From assembly GCF_001619955.1 (NCBI RefSeq), contig NZ_LQQO01000005.1, positions 1 to 64,000 of the forward strand: a DNA stretch of 64,000 bases, given 5' to 3'. Made by a program: the position numbers and the translations under genes. This DNA is from Sphingomonas hankookensis. Its GTDB lineage: Bacteria; Pseudomonadota; Alphaproteobacteria; Sphingomonadales; Sphingomonadaceae. Shown here one piece after another: positions 1 to 9,203 of the stretch (position 1 is its first letter; every line of letters starts with the position of its first letter). The notes under the pieces were generated by a model. The model was not told the DNA's origin, searched no databases, and worked only from the letters and a program-made list of their open reading frames with translations.

Positions 1-1706
1 CCGAGCGGCGGGGCGAGCACCGCCGGTTCGAACGGCCCCTTGCCGGTGACCAGCAGCAGCCCCGACCATCCGGCATGATCCAGGTCGATCTGCAACCGGT
101 AGCGATCGTTGCCCAGGTCCTTGATCGGCACCTCGTTGCGCGACGCCCGCAGCGCCTCCGCAAAGGCACGGCGATTCTCGATCAGCATCGCGATCCGCCC
201 CGACGGTTCGATCCCGAGCAGCGCGAAGTCGAGCGTCGGATCGCCGATATCGATCCCGACGATCGCGCTCGCCGCCTGCCGCCCGGCATAGGCCGACCCG
301 TCGTCCTGCGCCCGCATCTCGAACCGGCGCTGCGGCACGCTCAGCCGGTTGCGACCGTTCGCGCGGATCTGACGATAGGCGTCCAGTGCGGCGCATCCCG
401 CCGGGGTGATGACGGCGACGTCGGCGAAATCCATCTTGCGCGCGGCGATGCCCCGATCGCGCAGCGTCTCGGCAATCTCGCGCTGCGCCTGTGCCGGGTC
501 GCCCGCCACGCCCGTCAACGCGACATCGACCCCACCGCCCGCCGCCGCGATGTCGGTAATGCTCAGCCACGTACAGCCGACCGACGGCAGCGCGGAATCG
601 ATCGCGGAGCGCGCGTTCTGCACCGGGTCGCCCGGCACCATGACCGGCGTGCCGCCCTCGGCAGGATCGTCGCCCCCCCGCCCCGACAGGAACAGCGCGA
701 CCGCTACGACGATGGCGAGCAGCGCCGCCCCCGCCAGCCACAGCCAGCGCCGCGGCAGACCGCTCGGCGCGGCCCCCGGCACTTCCGCCGCGTCGAGTGC
801 CGCCAGCACCGCATCCATATCGCGCAGCCGCTGCGCCGGGTCGGGTCGCACCATCCGCTCGACGACGCCGCGCAAGGGCAGCGGGACGGCGGACAGGTCC
901 AGCCCCGCGCGTCGCTTGTCGACCGCATCGACCAGCGTGCCACCCAGCCCCAGATCCGCGCCGCGCGCGACCGCGAGGATCAGCAGCCCGAGACTATAGA
1001 CATCGGTCCACGGCCCCAGCGCCCGGTCGAAATCGCCCAGTTGCTCGGGCGCGACATAGCCCAGCTTGCCGGCGAACCCGTCGCCGACGATCGTCGCCGT
1101 ACCGGGGTCGAGGTCCTTGGCGATGCCGAAATCGATCAGCTTTGCCCGCTTCAGGTCGCCGCCGCCCAGCAGCACATTATCGGGTGCCACGTCACGGTGG
1201 ATCGCCCCCAGCCGATGCGCCGCCGCAAGGCCGGATGCCAGCCGCCGCAACAGCGCGCCCAGCGCCGCCGGATCGGGGTTCAGCGTCGCGAGCATGTCCG
1301 ACAGGCTGGTCCCGTCGATATATTCGGTGACGATGTAGAGGACGCCCAGTTCCGGCTCCATCGCCAGTACGCGGTACTGCACCACCGCCTCGTGATGCAG
1401 CCGGGTGAGCGTCTGCGCCTCGCGCTTGAACAGGGTGATGACGTTCGGATCGGCGGCCAGCGCGGGCAGCATCACCTTGATCGCGACGCGTTCGTCGGTG
1501 GCAAGGTTCGCGCCCTCGAACACCTCGCCCATGCCGCCACGTGCCAGGAAACGGCGCACGACGAACATGTGGTTCAGGACGTCGCCGGGCTGGATATGGG
1601 CGCTGCGCTGCGACACCGTGCCGCCTACGGGTTCGAACACGGTGCGATCGCCATCGCCGTCGCCCGGCTGAAACACGGTGCGGTCGTGGTCATCCTCGCC
1701 GATCAT
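1..1706 (-). CDS. ppkA: T6SS-associated Ser/Thr protein kinase PpkA, C-terminal part cut by the window start
   Basis: Eukaryotic-type Ser/Thr kinase that in known T6SSs phosphorylates the FHA-domain protein to trigger assembly. Translating the minus strand from the ATG at 1706 gives an open frame to the window edge. It has a glycine-rich loop (ARGGMGEVFEG), the ATP-binding lysine in VAIKV at about residue 77, the catalytic loop HRDVAPDN at 170-177, then LIDFGIAKD and GYVAPEQ. A membrane helix follows at about 317-338 (WLWLAGAALLAIVVAVALFL), leading to a putatively periplasmic sensor part that runs off the window. The N-terminus repeats a DRTVF motif. Its start overlaps the pppA stop as ATGA. 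The family call is secure; the C-terminal extent and domain are not visible. Confidence 0.9.
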   Translation of the reverse strand, partial: MIGEDDHDRTVFQPGDGDGDRTVFEPVGGTVSQRSAHIQPGDVLNHMFVVRRFLARGGMGEVFEGANLATDERVAIKVMLPALAADPNVITLFKREAQTLTRLHHEAVVQYRVLAMEPELGVLYIVTEYIDGTSLSDMLATLNPDPAALGALLRRLASGLAAAHRLGAIHRDVAPDNVLLGGGDLKRAKLIDFGIAKDLDPGTATIVGDGFAGKLGYVAPEQLGDFDRALGPWTDVYSLGLLILAVARGADLGLGGTLVDAVDKRRAGLDLSAVPLPLRGVVERMVRPDPAQRLRDMDAVLAALDAAEVPGAAPSGLPRRWLWLAGAALLAIVVAVALFLSGRGGDDPAEGGTPVMVPGDPVQNARSAIDSALPSVGCTWLSITDIAAAGGGVDVALTGVAGDPAQAQREIAETLRDRGIAARKMDFADVAVITPAGCAALDAYRQIRANGRNRLSVPQRRFEMRAQDDGSAYAGRQAASAIVGIDIGDPTLDFALLGIEPSGRIAMLIENRRAFAEALRASRNEVPIKDLGNDRYRLQIDLDHAGWSGLLLVTGKGPFEPAVLAPPL

Positions 1707-2458
1707 GCGACGCCTCGCCCGAGCGACAGCGTCGTCGCTTCCTCGACCGCGACCAGCACGATCGTCACATTGTCCGGCGCCCCGCCTGCCAACGCACCTT
1801 CGATCAACCGGTCGAGCGCGGCCTGCCGGTCGGGCATCGCCATCACGGCGGCAATCGTCGCCTCGTCGGTGGTCGCAGTCAGCCCGTCGCTGCACAGCAG
1901 GAACAGGTCGCCCGGCAGCGCATCGTCGGTCACGACATCGACCTCCAGCCGCGCGCCCACGCCGACGGCGCGCGCGAGCACATGGCCGCGCGGATGGTCG
2001 CGCGCCTGTTCGGGCGAGATCAGCCCGCGATCGACCATTTCCTGCACTTGGCTGTGATCGCGGGTCAGCGGGTGCAGCACACCGTCGCGCAGGACATAGG
2101 CGCGGCTGTCGCCGACCCAGATCGCCGAGAAACAGCCCTGCTGCACCAGCAGCGCGACGACGGTCGACCCCATTTGCTGCGTCCGCCGCTGCGCCTCGGC
2201 CCAGATACGGCGGTTGGCGCTGTGCACCGCATCGGCAACCGTGCGCGTGGCGTCGTGGAAATCGGCGGGCAGCGCCACCCCTTCCAAAGCCTGGACCACC
2301 GCGTTCGAGGCCCAGTCGCCATGGGCATGGCCGCCCATGCCATCGGCCACCGCCCACAGCCCCAGATCGGGGCGGGCGCAGAAGCGGTCCTCGTTGATGC
2401 GGCGCTTCAGCCCCGGATGGGTCGCGGCGACCCCGCGCGCACGGACCGCGCCGCTCAT
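1703..2458 (-). CDS. pppA: PP2C-type Ser/Thr phosphatase PppA
   Basis: A 251-residue PPM/PP2C phosphatase expected to reverse PpkA phosphorylation and switch the T6SS off. It begins THPGLKRRINEDRF, the usual N-terminal PP2C segment, followed by VADGMGGHAHG (metal-binding Asp), WVGDSRAYVLRDG, LTRDHS, LLCSDGLTA and GAPDNVTIVLV, so all PP2C blocks are present. I chose the ATG at 2458 rather than an upstream in-frame start because it overlaps the tagF stop as ATGA and because homology begins there. The gene overlaps ppkA downstream in the same way, so the two opposing enzymes are translationally linked. Confidence 0.93.
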   Translation of the reverse strand: MSGAVRARGVAATHPGLKRRINEDRFCARPDLGLWAVADGMGGHAHGDWASNAVVQALEGVALPADFHDATRTVADAVHSANRRIWAEAQRRTQQMGSTVVALLVQQGCFSAIWVGDSRAYVLRDGVLHPLTRDHSQVQEMVDRGLISPEQARDHPRGHVLARAVGVGARLEVDVVTDDALPGDLFLLCSDGLTATTDEATIAAVMAMPDRQAALDRLIEGALAGGAPDNVTIVLVAVEEATTLSLGRGVA

Positions 2459-2895
2459 GCCAGCATCTCGCCGATCAGGTCGACCGGGCGAGCACCATTC
2501 AGCGAACGGTCCTCGCCGATCCAGCGTGCCACCGGGCGGCGAGGGGGTGCCCCCACCGCCGCCAGCCGGTCCACGTCCCAGCCTTCGGTGATCGCGGCGT
2601 AGAGCAGTTCCTCGCACGCCGCCGGATCATGGCGGTCGCCATCGGTCAGCAGCAGCAATGGAAAGCGCCGACCCACCGCATCCTGGGACGCGGCGATCGC
2701 CCCGGCTACGCCATTACCCTCCGCACGCCACGGCTGCGCCGCGTCAAACCGGTCCGCAAAATCCGGATACCGCACCCGCGCCGCCTCCATCGCCGCCGCC
2801 AGCCAGTCGTCCAGCATCCCGCGGGTCGCCGCATCCATGCCGCGCGCCACGAAATCGCCATGCGCGGGCAGCTTGCCGAAAACCCATGCCATCAT
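2455..2895 (-). CDS. tagF: T6SS-associated protein TagF
   Basis: A 146-residue TagF/ImpM-family protein (DUF2094). In Pseudomonas and Agrobacterium TagF represses T6SS post-translationally, acting with or alongside the kinase/phosphatase/FHA pathway. The N-terminus MMAWVFGKLPAHGDFVARG is the family signature (GKLP..GDF), followed by a WL-rich helix and RFPLLLLTDGDR. The start at 2895 forms an ATGA overlap with tssM, and its own stop overlaps pppA the same way. The unit is a single TagF domain; in some systems TagF is fused to PppA, here they are separate, adjacent genes. Confidence 0.92.
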   Translation of the reverse strand: MMAWVFGKLPAHGDFVARGMDAATRGMLDDWLAAAMEAARVRYPDFADRFDAAQPWRAEGNGVAGAIAASQDAVGRRFPLLLLTDGDRHDPAACEELLYAAITEGWDVDRLAAVGAPPRRPVARWIGEDRSLNGARPVDLIGEMLA

Positions 2896-5800
2896 AGCGC
2901 CCTCGGGCAACGGAACGACCACAGCCCGGCGCGGCTGAACGGGTTACGCTTCGTCGGCAGCGCGATGGCCAGCGTGCTGCGCGCCGCGCCGTCGCCGAAC
3001 CCGGCCTCGATCCGCTGCTCGCCGGCATTGCGCTTCTCGGCACGGTCCATCAACCGGAACAGCGCCCACGGCCCTTCCGCCTCGATCCGCGCGATCTCCG
3101 GTCCCGGCGGCGCATCGCCCCCAGCCGGCGCGGCACCCGGCGTCGCGGGGCCGTAGAGGATCAGCGACGCCTCGGGCAGGCCACCATTGGCCGACCACAG
3201 CAGCGGACGTGGCTGGTTGGCTGTAGGCGTAAAGCGATAGCGGGTGCCGCCGCTCGACAGTTCGACCGTGCCGACCCCCTGCCCGAACCGCGCCACCGCG
3301 ACCTTGATCGGCAGCCCGCCGGCCAGCAGGTCGCGCAGCTCGGCACTTCGCGCAAAGGCTTCCGGCGTCGCGGGGTTGAGCGCCGCCGCCACCGGATCAC
3401 CCTCACGCCAGCGCCACACCGGCCCGCCGGTGTCGATCATCTTCGCCAGCCGCTGCTGCACGAAGGAATCGATCACCCCGCCCATCCCGAACACGCGCAG
3501 CGTTTCAGCCATCGGCGCGTCCGGGGCATTTGCGAAGAAAGGGTAGTGCTCCTGGGCAACCCCCTGACAGGCTGGAAGGACGCTCTGGGCATAGGCATCG
3601 GTCACCGCGCCGCTCGCCGCGCCGATCTGCGCCGCCGCCCCGCCACCTGCCGCCGCATTGACGAAGGATTGCAACTGCGGCGGAGCCTGCGCCGCCGATG
3701 CCTTGACCGTGGCGAGTGCGGTGGCCATCGCCGCCTGAGTCGCATCCGATCCGCCGCCGCCGCCGACCGACTGCGCCGCGATCACTGCCTGTCCCGCCGC
3801 CTTGATCCCGCCGATGAACTCGTCGACCGGGGCCGAACCGCGCCCGTCGCCGACATATTCGTGGAGGGTGGCGAAATAGGCGGTGATCTCGTCGCCCGCA
3901 TCGATCCCGCTGGCGCGATCGCGGCCGATCTCGTTGGCGACCCGGCCCAGCCGCGAGCGATTCATGCCATAGCGCCCGGCCCGCGCCAGCCCGGCCTGCA
4001 CCCCGCCGGTAAAGATCGTGTTCTTGCGCAGTTCGAGCAGCACGCGCTTCAGCGGCGACGGACTCTTGGTCAGCGCCCCGAACGCGGCGGGATCGCGGAA
4101 ATAGGCGCCGGGCTTCATTGCGGCGATGATGCCGTCCCACGCCGCGATATAGTCCTTGGCATAGAGGCCGGCGACGCCCGGCCGGACGTTCGACAATTCC
4201 TCGCCGACCCCGGCTTCCCCGGCACCGCCCAGCACCCACAGGTCGCGCTTCAGATCCTGCTGCACCGTCGCCAATCCCGGCAGATACGCCTTCTCATAAC
4301 CCGCGCGCGTGAAGAAATAGGGGATGCGATAGGCCGCGACCGCGTCCGGATTGGCAAAGGCCAGCACATCGCCCTGCGACAATATGTTCGCCGCCTCCCA
4401 CGCCGGACCCGCCGATGCCGCCTTCTGCCGCATCACCGCATAGGCGCGGTCGGCAAGGCTCAGCGTCTGTACCGCCGCGCGGGCGGACGCGACCAGCCCG
4501 GCGTCGAGCGGCGGGCGACGGTTGGGCCACACCGACGCAATGTCGCGATCCTCCAGCAGCGCGTCGAGATGCTTGGTCAGCGCGGTGCGCTCGGCCTGGC
4601 TGTCGGCCCCGGGATAGAGTTCGCCCGCCCAGTCGGCGGTGACCCATGCCTTGACCGCCTTCGCATCCATCGGCCCCTGCTGGCCCAGCATCAGATAGAC
4701 TTTGAGCGGTTCGTACAGCCGCATCGGATCGCGCCCATCGGCACGCATCACCGCCTCCAGCCGCAGCAACAGGCGCGGCAGCAGGATCCGGCGCAGCGCC
4801 ACGCGATAGCTTTCCTCGGCCTGTTGGCTCAGACTCGACTGGTACAGCCCGAAGGTCATCATCAGCGGCGGTCCGCCCGCACGCCGTTCGGCATAGCCGC
4901 GCGGCAGGTTGCGCAGCGTGTCGAGCGCGGGCAGCGCCGCGCGCAGATCGGCATCATCCTCGCGCACCTGCACCAGATCGACCCCTGCCTCGCGCAGTTG
5001 GTTCTCGGCCAGCTGCGCGCGTGCCGCCAATTCGTTCTGAAACGCCCGGTTGCGGGCATAGCTGATGCCCCATGCGGTCAGCACCAGCGCGGTGACGATC
5101 CCGATCGCCGCCAACGCCGCGATCAGCCGCGCGCGGTGCCGGGTGCGCGCGCGCAGGTCGGTCGCCCCCAACCCGGCTTCGGGGAACATCACCTCGGTCA
5201 ACAGCCGGTTGAGGAAATAGGCGCGGCTGCGCGTCTCCATCCCCCCGGCAGGCGTTTCGTACACATCGCCCATCGCGGCGAGGATACGGTCGAGCGGCGC
5301 CCCTTCCTGCACGCCACTGGTCAAATAGAAACCGCGCAACTGCGCCGGGGCATCGTCCCCAGCGACGAACGCGCCCTCGGCAAAGCGCATCAACCGCGCG
5401 CGCAGACTACGCAACTGCGCCGGGAAGCCCAGCATCATGCCGCGGCGGCGCTGGTCGACTTCCTCGAACAATCGCCGCGCCTGCCGGTCGGCGATCGCCT
5501 GTGCCGATATGTCGAATGCCTGCGCCAGCGCCTCGGCGCTCGGGCGACCATCGGCGTAGGGAAGCGTCGCACCGAACACCGCGCGTCGACCCTCGACATC
5601 CAGATCGTCGAAATAGGTGCCGAACCCGGCGAGCAGATCGGCCTTGGTCACGATCAGATAGACCGGGACCGCCGTTTCCAGCGTGCGGCGCAGCTCGACC
5701 AGCCGCCGCCGCACGGCACTCGCATGCGCGTCGATCGCGGCGCAGTCGCTGCCGACCAGCGTATCGACGCCGATCGCGACGATGATGCCGTTGATCGGTT

Positions 5801-6389
5801 GTGCCGGACGATGGCGCTTGAGCAGGTTCAGGAACGCGCTCCACCCCGCCGCATCGACGGTCGCGTCCGAATCCTGCGTCGTATAGCGGCCGGCGGTGTC
5901 GACCAGCACCGCTTCGTCGGCGAACCAGAAATCGAGGTTGCGGGTGCCGCCAACGCCCTTCGCCGCCTGTTCGACGAACGGGAAGCGCAGGCCCGAATGG
6001 AGCAATGCCGTCGTCTTGCCCGCACCCGGCGGGCCGATGATGACATACCAGGGGCGGCTGTAGAGATAGTCGCGGCGATTGCCCGACGCGTTGCGCAGCT
6101 TGGCCAGCGCATCGCCCATCCGGCTGCCCAGCGCCTTGCCCTCTTCCTCGGCCGCGTCCGGTCCGGCCAGTTCCTTGGCGATCGCGTCGGACCGCTTCTT
6201 CGCGCGCCACCGCCGCCAACCCCACCATGCGCCCCAGAGCAGCGCGATGCCGATGACGAACGCGATCCGGACGCTCCACGGCCGGAAGAAGGCGAAGAAC
6301 AGCGGCAGTGCGAAGACAATGATCAGCGCCAGCACCAGCGCCGATAGCAGCGTCACCGCATACCAGTTGGTGAAGAACCGCCGCATCAT
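2892..6389 (-). CDS. tssM: T6SS membrane-complex subunit TssM (IcmF)
   Basis: TssM spans the inner membrane and with TssL forms the T6SS trans-envelope complex. The 1165-residue protein has two N-terminal helices (about residues 10-33 and 41-58), a cytoplasmic NTPase-like domain with an intact Walker A, GPPGAGKTT, at 119-127, a third helix near 417-440, and a long periplasmic part ending in the ImcF-related and C-terminal beta domains (WSANGGLPEASLILYGP, EGPWALFRLMD). Length is in the family range. Start ATG at 6389 overlaps the tssL stop; the stop overlaps tagF. An intact Walker A suggests nucleotide binding, which is not kept in every TssM. Confidence 0.96.
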   Translation of the reverse strand: MMRRFFTNWYAVTLLSALVLALIIVFALPLFFAFFRPWSVRIAFVIGIALLWGAWWGWRRWRAKKRSDAIAKELAGPDAAEEEGKALGSRMGDALAKLRNASGNRRDYLYSRPWYVIIGPPGAGKTTALLHSGLRFPFVEQAAKGVGGTRNLDFWFADEAVLVDTAGRYTTQDSDATVDAAGWSAFLNLLKRHRPAQPINGIIVAIGVDTLVGSDCAAIDAHASAVRRRLVELRRTLETAVPVYLIVTKADLLAGFGTYFDDLDVEGRRAVFGATLPYADGRPSAEALAQAFDISAQAIADRQARRLFEEVDQRRRGMMLGFPAQLRSLRARLMRFAEGAFVAGDDAPAQLRGFYLTSGVQEGAPLDRILAAMGDVYETPAGGMETRSRAYFLNRLLTEVMFPEAGLGATDLRARTRHRARLIAALAAIGIVTALVLTAWGISYARNRAFQNELAARAQLAENQLREAGVDLVQVREDDADLRAALPALDTLRNLPRGYAERRAGGPPLMMTFGLYQSSLSQQAEESYRVALRRILLPRLLLRLEAVMRADGRDPMRLYEPLKVYLMLGQQGPMDAKAVKAWVTADWAGELYPGADSQAERTALTKHLDALLEDRDIASVWPNRRPPLDAGLVASARAAVQTLSLADRAYAVMRQKAASAGPAWEAANILSQGDVLAFANPDAVAAYRIPYFFTRAGYEKAYLPGLATVQQDLKRDLWVLGGAGEAGVGEELSNVRPGVAGLYAKDYIAAWDGIIAAMKPGAYFRDPAAFGALTKSPSPLKRVLLELRKNTIFTGGVQAGLARAGRYGMNRSRLGRVANEIGRDRASGIDAGDEITAYFATLHEYVGDGRGSAPVDEFIGGIKAAGQAVIAAQSVGGGGGSDATQAAMATALATVKASAAQAPPQLQSFVNAAAGGGAAAQIGAASGAVTDAYAQSVLPACQGVAQEHYPFFANAPDAPMAETLRVFGMGGVIDSFVQQRLAKMIDTGGPVWRWREGDPVAAALNPATPEAFARSAELRDLLAGGLPIKVAVARFGQGVGTVELSSGGTRYRFTPTANQPRPLLWSANGGLPEASLILYGPATPGAAPAGGDAPPGPEIARIEAEGPWALFRLMDRAEKRNAGEQRIEAGFGDGAARSTLAIALPTKRNPFSRAGLWSFRCPRAL

Positions 6390-7750
6390 GAACGCCTCGG
6401 CACGATGATCTCGACCCGGCGGTTCTGCGACTTGCCCTCCGGCGTATCGTTGGACGCGATCGGCACGCTTTCCCCCAGCCCCTTGGTCGTCACGCGCGAC
6501 GGATCGGACAGGTCGTCGCGGATCAGCCGCCCTACCGTCTCCGCCCGCGCCTCCGACAGCGCCATATTGTCGGGGAAGCGGACCGTCGCGACGCGGTCGT
6601 TATCAGCATGGCCCTCGATCAGCACCGACCCCCGCTCTCCCTCGATCGCGCGACCGATGCGATGGAACAGCGTCTCGCGGCCGGCCTCCAGTTCGTCCGA
6701 TCCGGATTCGAACAGCTGCCCGACGGTGGTGCGCACCCGCACCGTCTGCGCATCCTCCTCGACCGTCACCAGCCCTTCGCGGATTTCGGGTTCGAGGAAT
6801 TTGGCGAGGCGCGATGCCTGTTCGCTGCGCGCCGCCGCCATCGCCTCGGCCGGACGCGACAGGGTCAGTCGGCTGTCGGGGTTGAGCGCGGCCAGCCGAT
6901 CGGTCGGCAAGTCGCCGCTCGACGCCAGCATCAGCCGCAACACGGCATAGGCCAGCACCAGCAGCGCCAGCGCGCCCGCCGCCGCCAGTGCCAGGATATT
7001 CATCCCGATCCGCGCGGGCGGGGCCTTTTCCCCGCGCCAGTTCGGGACCAGTTCGACCTGCGACAGCGCGCGGACATGCGGCAGCGCGCCGTACAGCCGC
7101 GTCATGATCTCCTGCAACCGCCGCCGCCCGTCGGGCATGACGCGGAACCGTCCCTCGAACCCGGCCGCAAGGCACGCATGGAACAGCTCGATCAGGTCGA
7201 GATTGTCGTTCGGCGTGCGCAGCATGTCGTCGACCAGCTGCCAGAACCGGTCGCCGCCGATATTCTCATGGAAGAATTGCACGACCATCGACCGCCGCGC
7301 CCATTCGGCGCCATCGGTGCCGATGCCGGGCAGGTTCTGCGCGATGTCGTCGGCGGTGGCGCAGACCGCATACTTGGCGCGCTGGCGCTTTTCCTCCGGA
7401 TAGTGCGGCGCGATAGCGCGCTCGAACGTCGCAATCGCCTTGGCGCATTCGCGGTGGAATTCGGGCATCGGCATCCGCACCCGCCCGGCGCGCACCGCCG
7501 CCAGCAGCGCGAGTACCGGCTCGGCCTCGGCCAGCATGATGTTGCGGACCTTTGGCGGTGTCGCGGGCAGCGGCACGTCGTCATCGGCCAGCCGCGATGG
7601 CGCGAGCGGGGCGCTGCCCGGTGCATGGCCGGTCCGCGACAAAGGCGGCGGCGCGCCATAGCCCGCGCCCGACGCCGCATTCTGTCGCAGCCCCTGCAAT
7701 GGCGACGGTCGGAAGACCGTCTTGTCGCCCTCGTCGCCGTCTTCGGTCAC
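6386..7750 (-). CDS. tssL: T6SS membrane-complex subunit TssL (DotU/IcmH) with C-terminal OmpA domain
   Basis: TssL partners TssM in the inner-membrane complex. The N-terminus carries the DKTVFRPSP motif common to T6SS TssL; the DotU domain covers about residues 90-270, one helix follows (LALAAAGALALLVLAYAVL), and the C-terminus is an OmpA-like peptidoglycan-binding domain (VLIEGHADNDRV, LSEARAETVGRLI, NRRVEIIV). I chose a GTG start at 7750 (454 residues): it makes a GTGA overlap with the tssK stop and has GGAG eight bases upstream. An ATG at 7774 would add eight residues. The built-in peptidoglycan anchor may matter because no tssJ is seen. Confidence 0.94.
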   Translation of the reverse strand: MTEDGDEGDKTVFRPSPLQGLRQNAASGAGYGAPPPLSRTGHAPGSAPLAPSRLADDDVPLPATPPKVRNIMLAEAEPVLALLAAVRAGRVRMPMPEFHRECAKAIATFERAIAPHYPEEKRQRAKYAVCATADDIAQNLPGIGTDGAEWARRSMVVQFFHENIGGDRFWQLVDDMLRTPNDNLDLIELFHACLAAGFEGRFRVMPDGRRRLQEIMTRLYGALPHVRALSQVELVPNWRGEKAPPARIGMNILALAAAGALALLVLAYAVLRLMLASSGDLPTDRLAALNPDSRLTLSRPAEAMAAARSEQASRLAKFLEPEIREGLVTVEEDAQTVRVRTTVGQLFESGSDELEAGRETLFHRIGRAIEGERGSVLIEGHADNDRVATVRFPDNMALSEARAETVGRLIRDDLSDPSRVTTKGLGESVPIASNDTPEGKSQNRRVEIIVPRRS

Positions 7751-9081
7751 CGCGCGCTCCGCTTCACGCACCATAGTTCGAGCTTCAGCCCCGGCCAGTC
7801 ACCCGCGACATGCAGGCCCAGCGCCGTCGCCTGCTGGAACTCGGCCCAGTCCGGCACGCCGCGATCCAGCTCGAAATAGACGAAGCCCGGCAACACCCGC
7901 AGCTGTGGGGGGGGCGTCGGGGTATGGCGCAGCGGCACGCCGGGCAGCGCCGAATCGACGATCTGCCGCATCCGCTGTACCGCGCCGATCTTCGCGACCG
8001 AGGGGAACAGCCCGCGAATTTCCTCGACCGGCGCGGCGGCCGATACCGCGAGGTAGAAATAGCCGGTCTGGTACAGCGCGTGGTCGGTGATCCGCGAGAC
8101 ATAGGCCCCCGGCCCCGCCTGATCGAGCGGCAGCTGCACGGCGGAGCGTTCGAACACCGCCGACAGCATCGACTGGAGCAGGTCGAACACCGGATCGAAA
8201 CATTGCTGCGGATCGACATGGTCGTAGCGCGGCAGCGGCGGCGCGCGGCGTTCGGGGCGGATCAGCGTCGCCAGCTCGCCCGCCATCGACACCAGCGCCT
8301 CGAACAGCCGTTCGGGATGCACCATCGGCAGATGCTGGAGATGGTCGAGCACCGGCAGCCAGCGGTTGAGCGCCTGCAGCAGCAGGAACCCGGCAAAGGT
8401 GTCCGACCCGCCATCGGTCGCCTCGACCGCACGCAGCGCCAGTTCGCCGGCGCGCTGTCCGGCGCGCCCGGCAATGTCCGACAGCCCGCCGCGCAACCGC
8501 GCCGCCGCCGCAATGTCCAGCGTCGCCGGAATATAGCGGTCGTCGAGCATCACCCGCTTGTTCTGCACCTCGCGGACCTTGGCGAGGCCGAGGGTCACCC
8601 GGCCATAGGTCTGGTCGCGGGTTACGCCGAAGCGCAGGTTCGGGCGGGCAAGGCCGACGGGCTCGCTCGTCCGGTCGCTGGAAAAGCTGTCGGCGACCTC
8701 GGCATCGTCGACCAGGAAGCGCGCATCGAGGCTGTCGCTGTCCGCCTCGCGAAACTGCACGGCACCCGGCTGCGCGACCGGCAGGGTCAACGAGATCAGC
8801 GCGTCGCGCGCATCGGCGGGGATATCGAGCGGCGGAGGCGGCGGGATATCGTCGGGAATGGCGAAGGGCGTGCCGTCGGGCAGGATGCCGGTCGCGCGCG
8901 TCACCGCGAACTTGCCGAGCGTCGCCACATCCTCGTCGATGACCAGTTCGGTCAGCCCCCAGGGCCAAGGGCGGATCGAGGCGATGCGGGCGTTCAGCTG
9001 CGCTTCGGCATGGCGGTCCTGCGCCTGAAAATGCTGCGGTCGCAGGAACATACCCTCGGACCACGCCACCCGGTTCTTCAC
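7747..9081 (-). CDS. tssK: T6SS baseplate subunit TssK
   Basis: TssK joins the baseplate to the TssL/TssM membrane complex. The 444-residue protein begins VKNRVAWSEGMFLRPQHFQ, the very characteristic TssK opening (W.EG..L.PQHFQ), and ends in the receptor-binding-like C-terminal part. The frame remains open far upstream, but similarity begins at a GTG at 9081 with a GGAG box six bases before it; length then matches the family. It is the first gene of the tssK-tssL-tssM-tagF-pppA-ppkA operon, so its promoter should lie in 9082-9203, shared with the divergent M23 peptidase gene. Confidence 0.95.
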   Translation of the reverse strand: MKNRVAWSEGMFLRPQHFQAQDRHAEAQLNARIASIRPWPWGLTELVIDEDVATLGKFAVTRATGILPDGTPFAIPDDIPPPPPLDIPADARDALISLTLPVAQPGAVQFREADSDSLDARFLVDDAEVADSFSSDRTSEPVGLARPNLRFGVTRDQTYGRVTLGLAKVREVQNKRVMLDDRYIPATLDIAAAARLRGGLSDIAGRAGQRAGELALRAVEATDGGSDTFAGFLLLQALNRWLPVLDHLQHLPMVHPERLFEALVSMAGELATLIRPERRAPPLPRYDHVDPQQCFDPVFDLLQSMLSAVFERSAVQLPLDQAGPGAYVSRITDHALYQTGYFYLAVSAAAPVEEIRGLFPSVAKIGAVQRMRQIVDSALPGVPLRHTPTPPPQLRVLPGFVYFELDRGVPDWAEFQQATALGLHVAGDWPGLKLELWCVKRSAR

Positions 9082-9203
9082 CAACCTCTCCCCCCTTCTG
9101 GCCGGAAACAGCGCGCCGGAGCCAAGTGCATGCCAGATCGTTTCGCCACAGCAATAGCTGCCAAGGTGACGCCCGACGCTGCTATTGGTTCCAAGGGCAG
9201 GCC

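Noticed and set aside
75..2057. Long plus-strand open frame opposite the kinase and phosphatase
   Set aside because: Its protein is Arg/Pro/Gln-rich without domains, while the minus strand gives clear kinase and PP2C motifs. It is an antisense shadow of GC-rich coding DNA.
3546..6347. Plus-strand frame of over 900 codons opposite tssM
   Set aside because: Low-complexity Arg-rich translation; tssM on the other strand is complete with all its domains.
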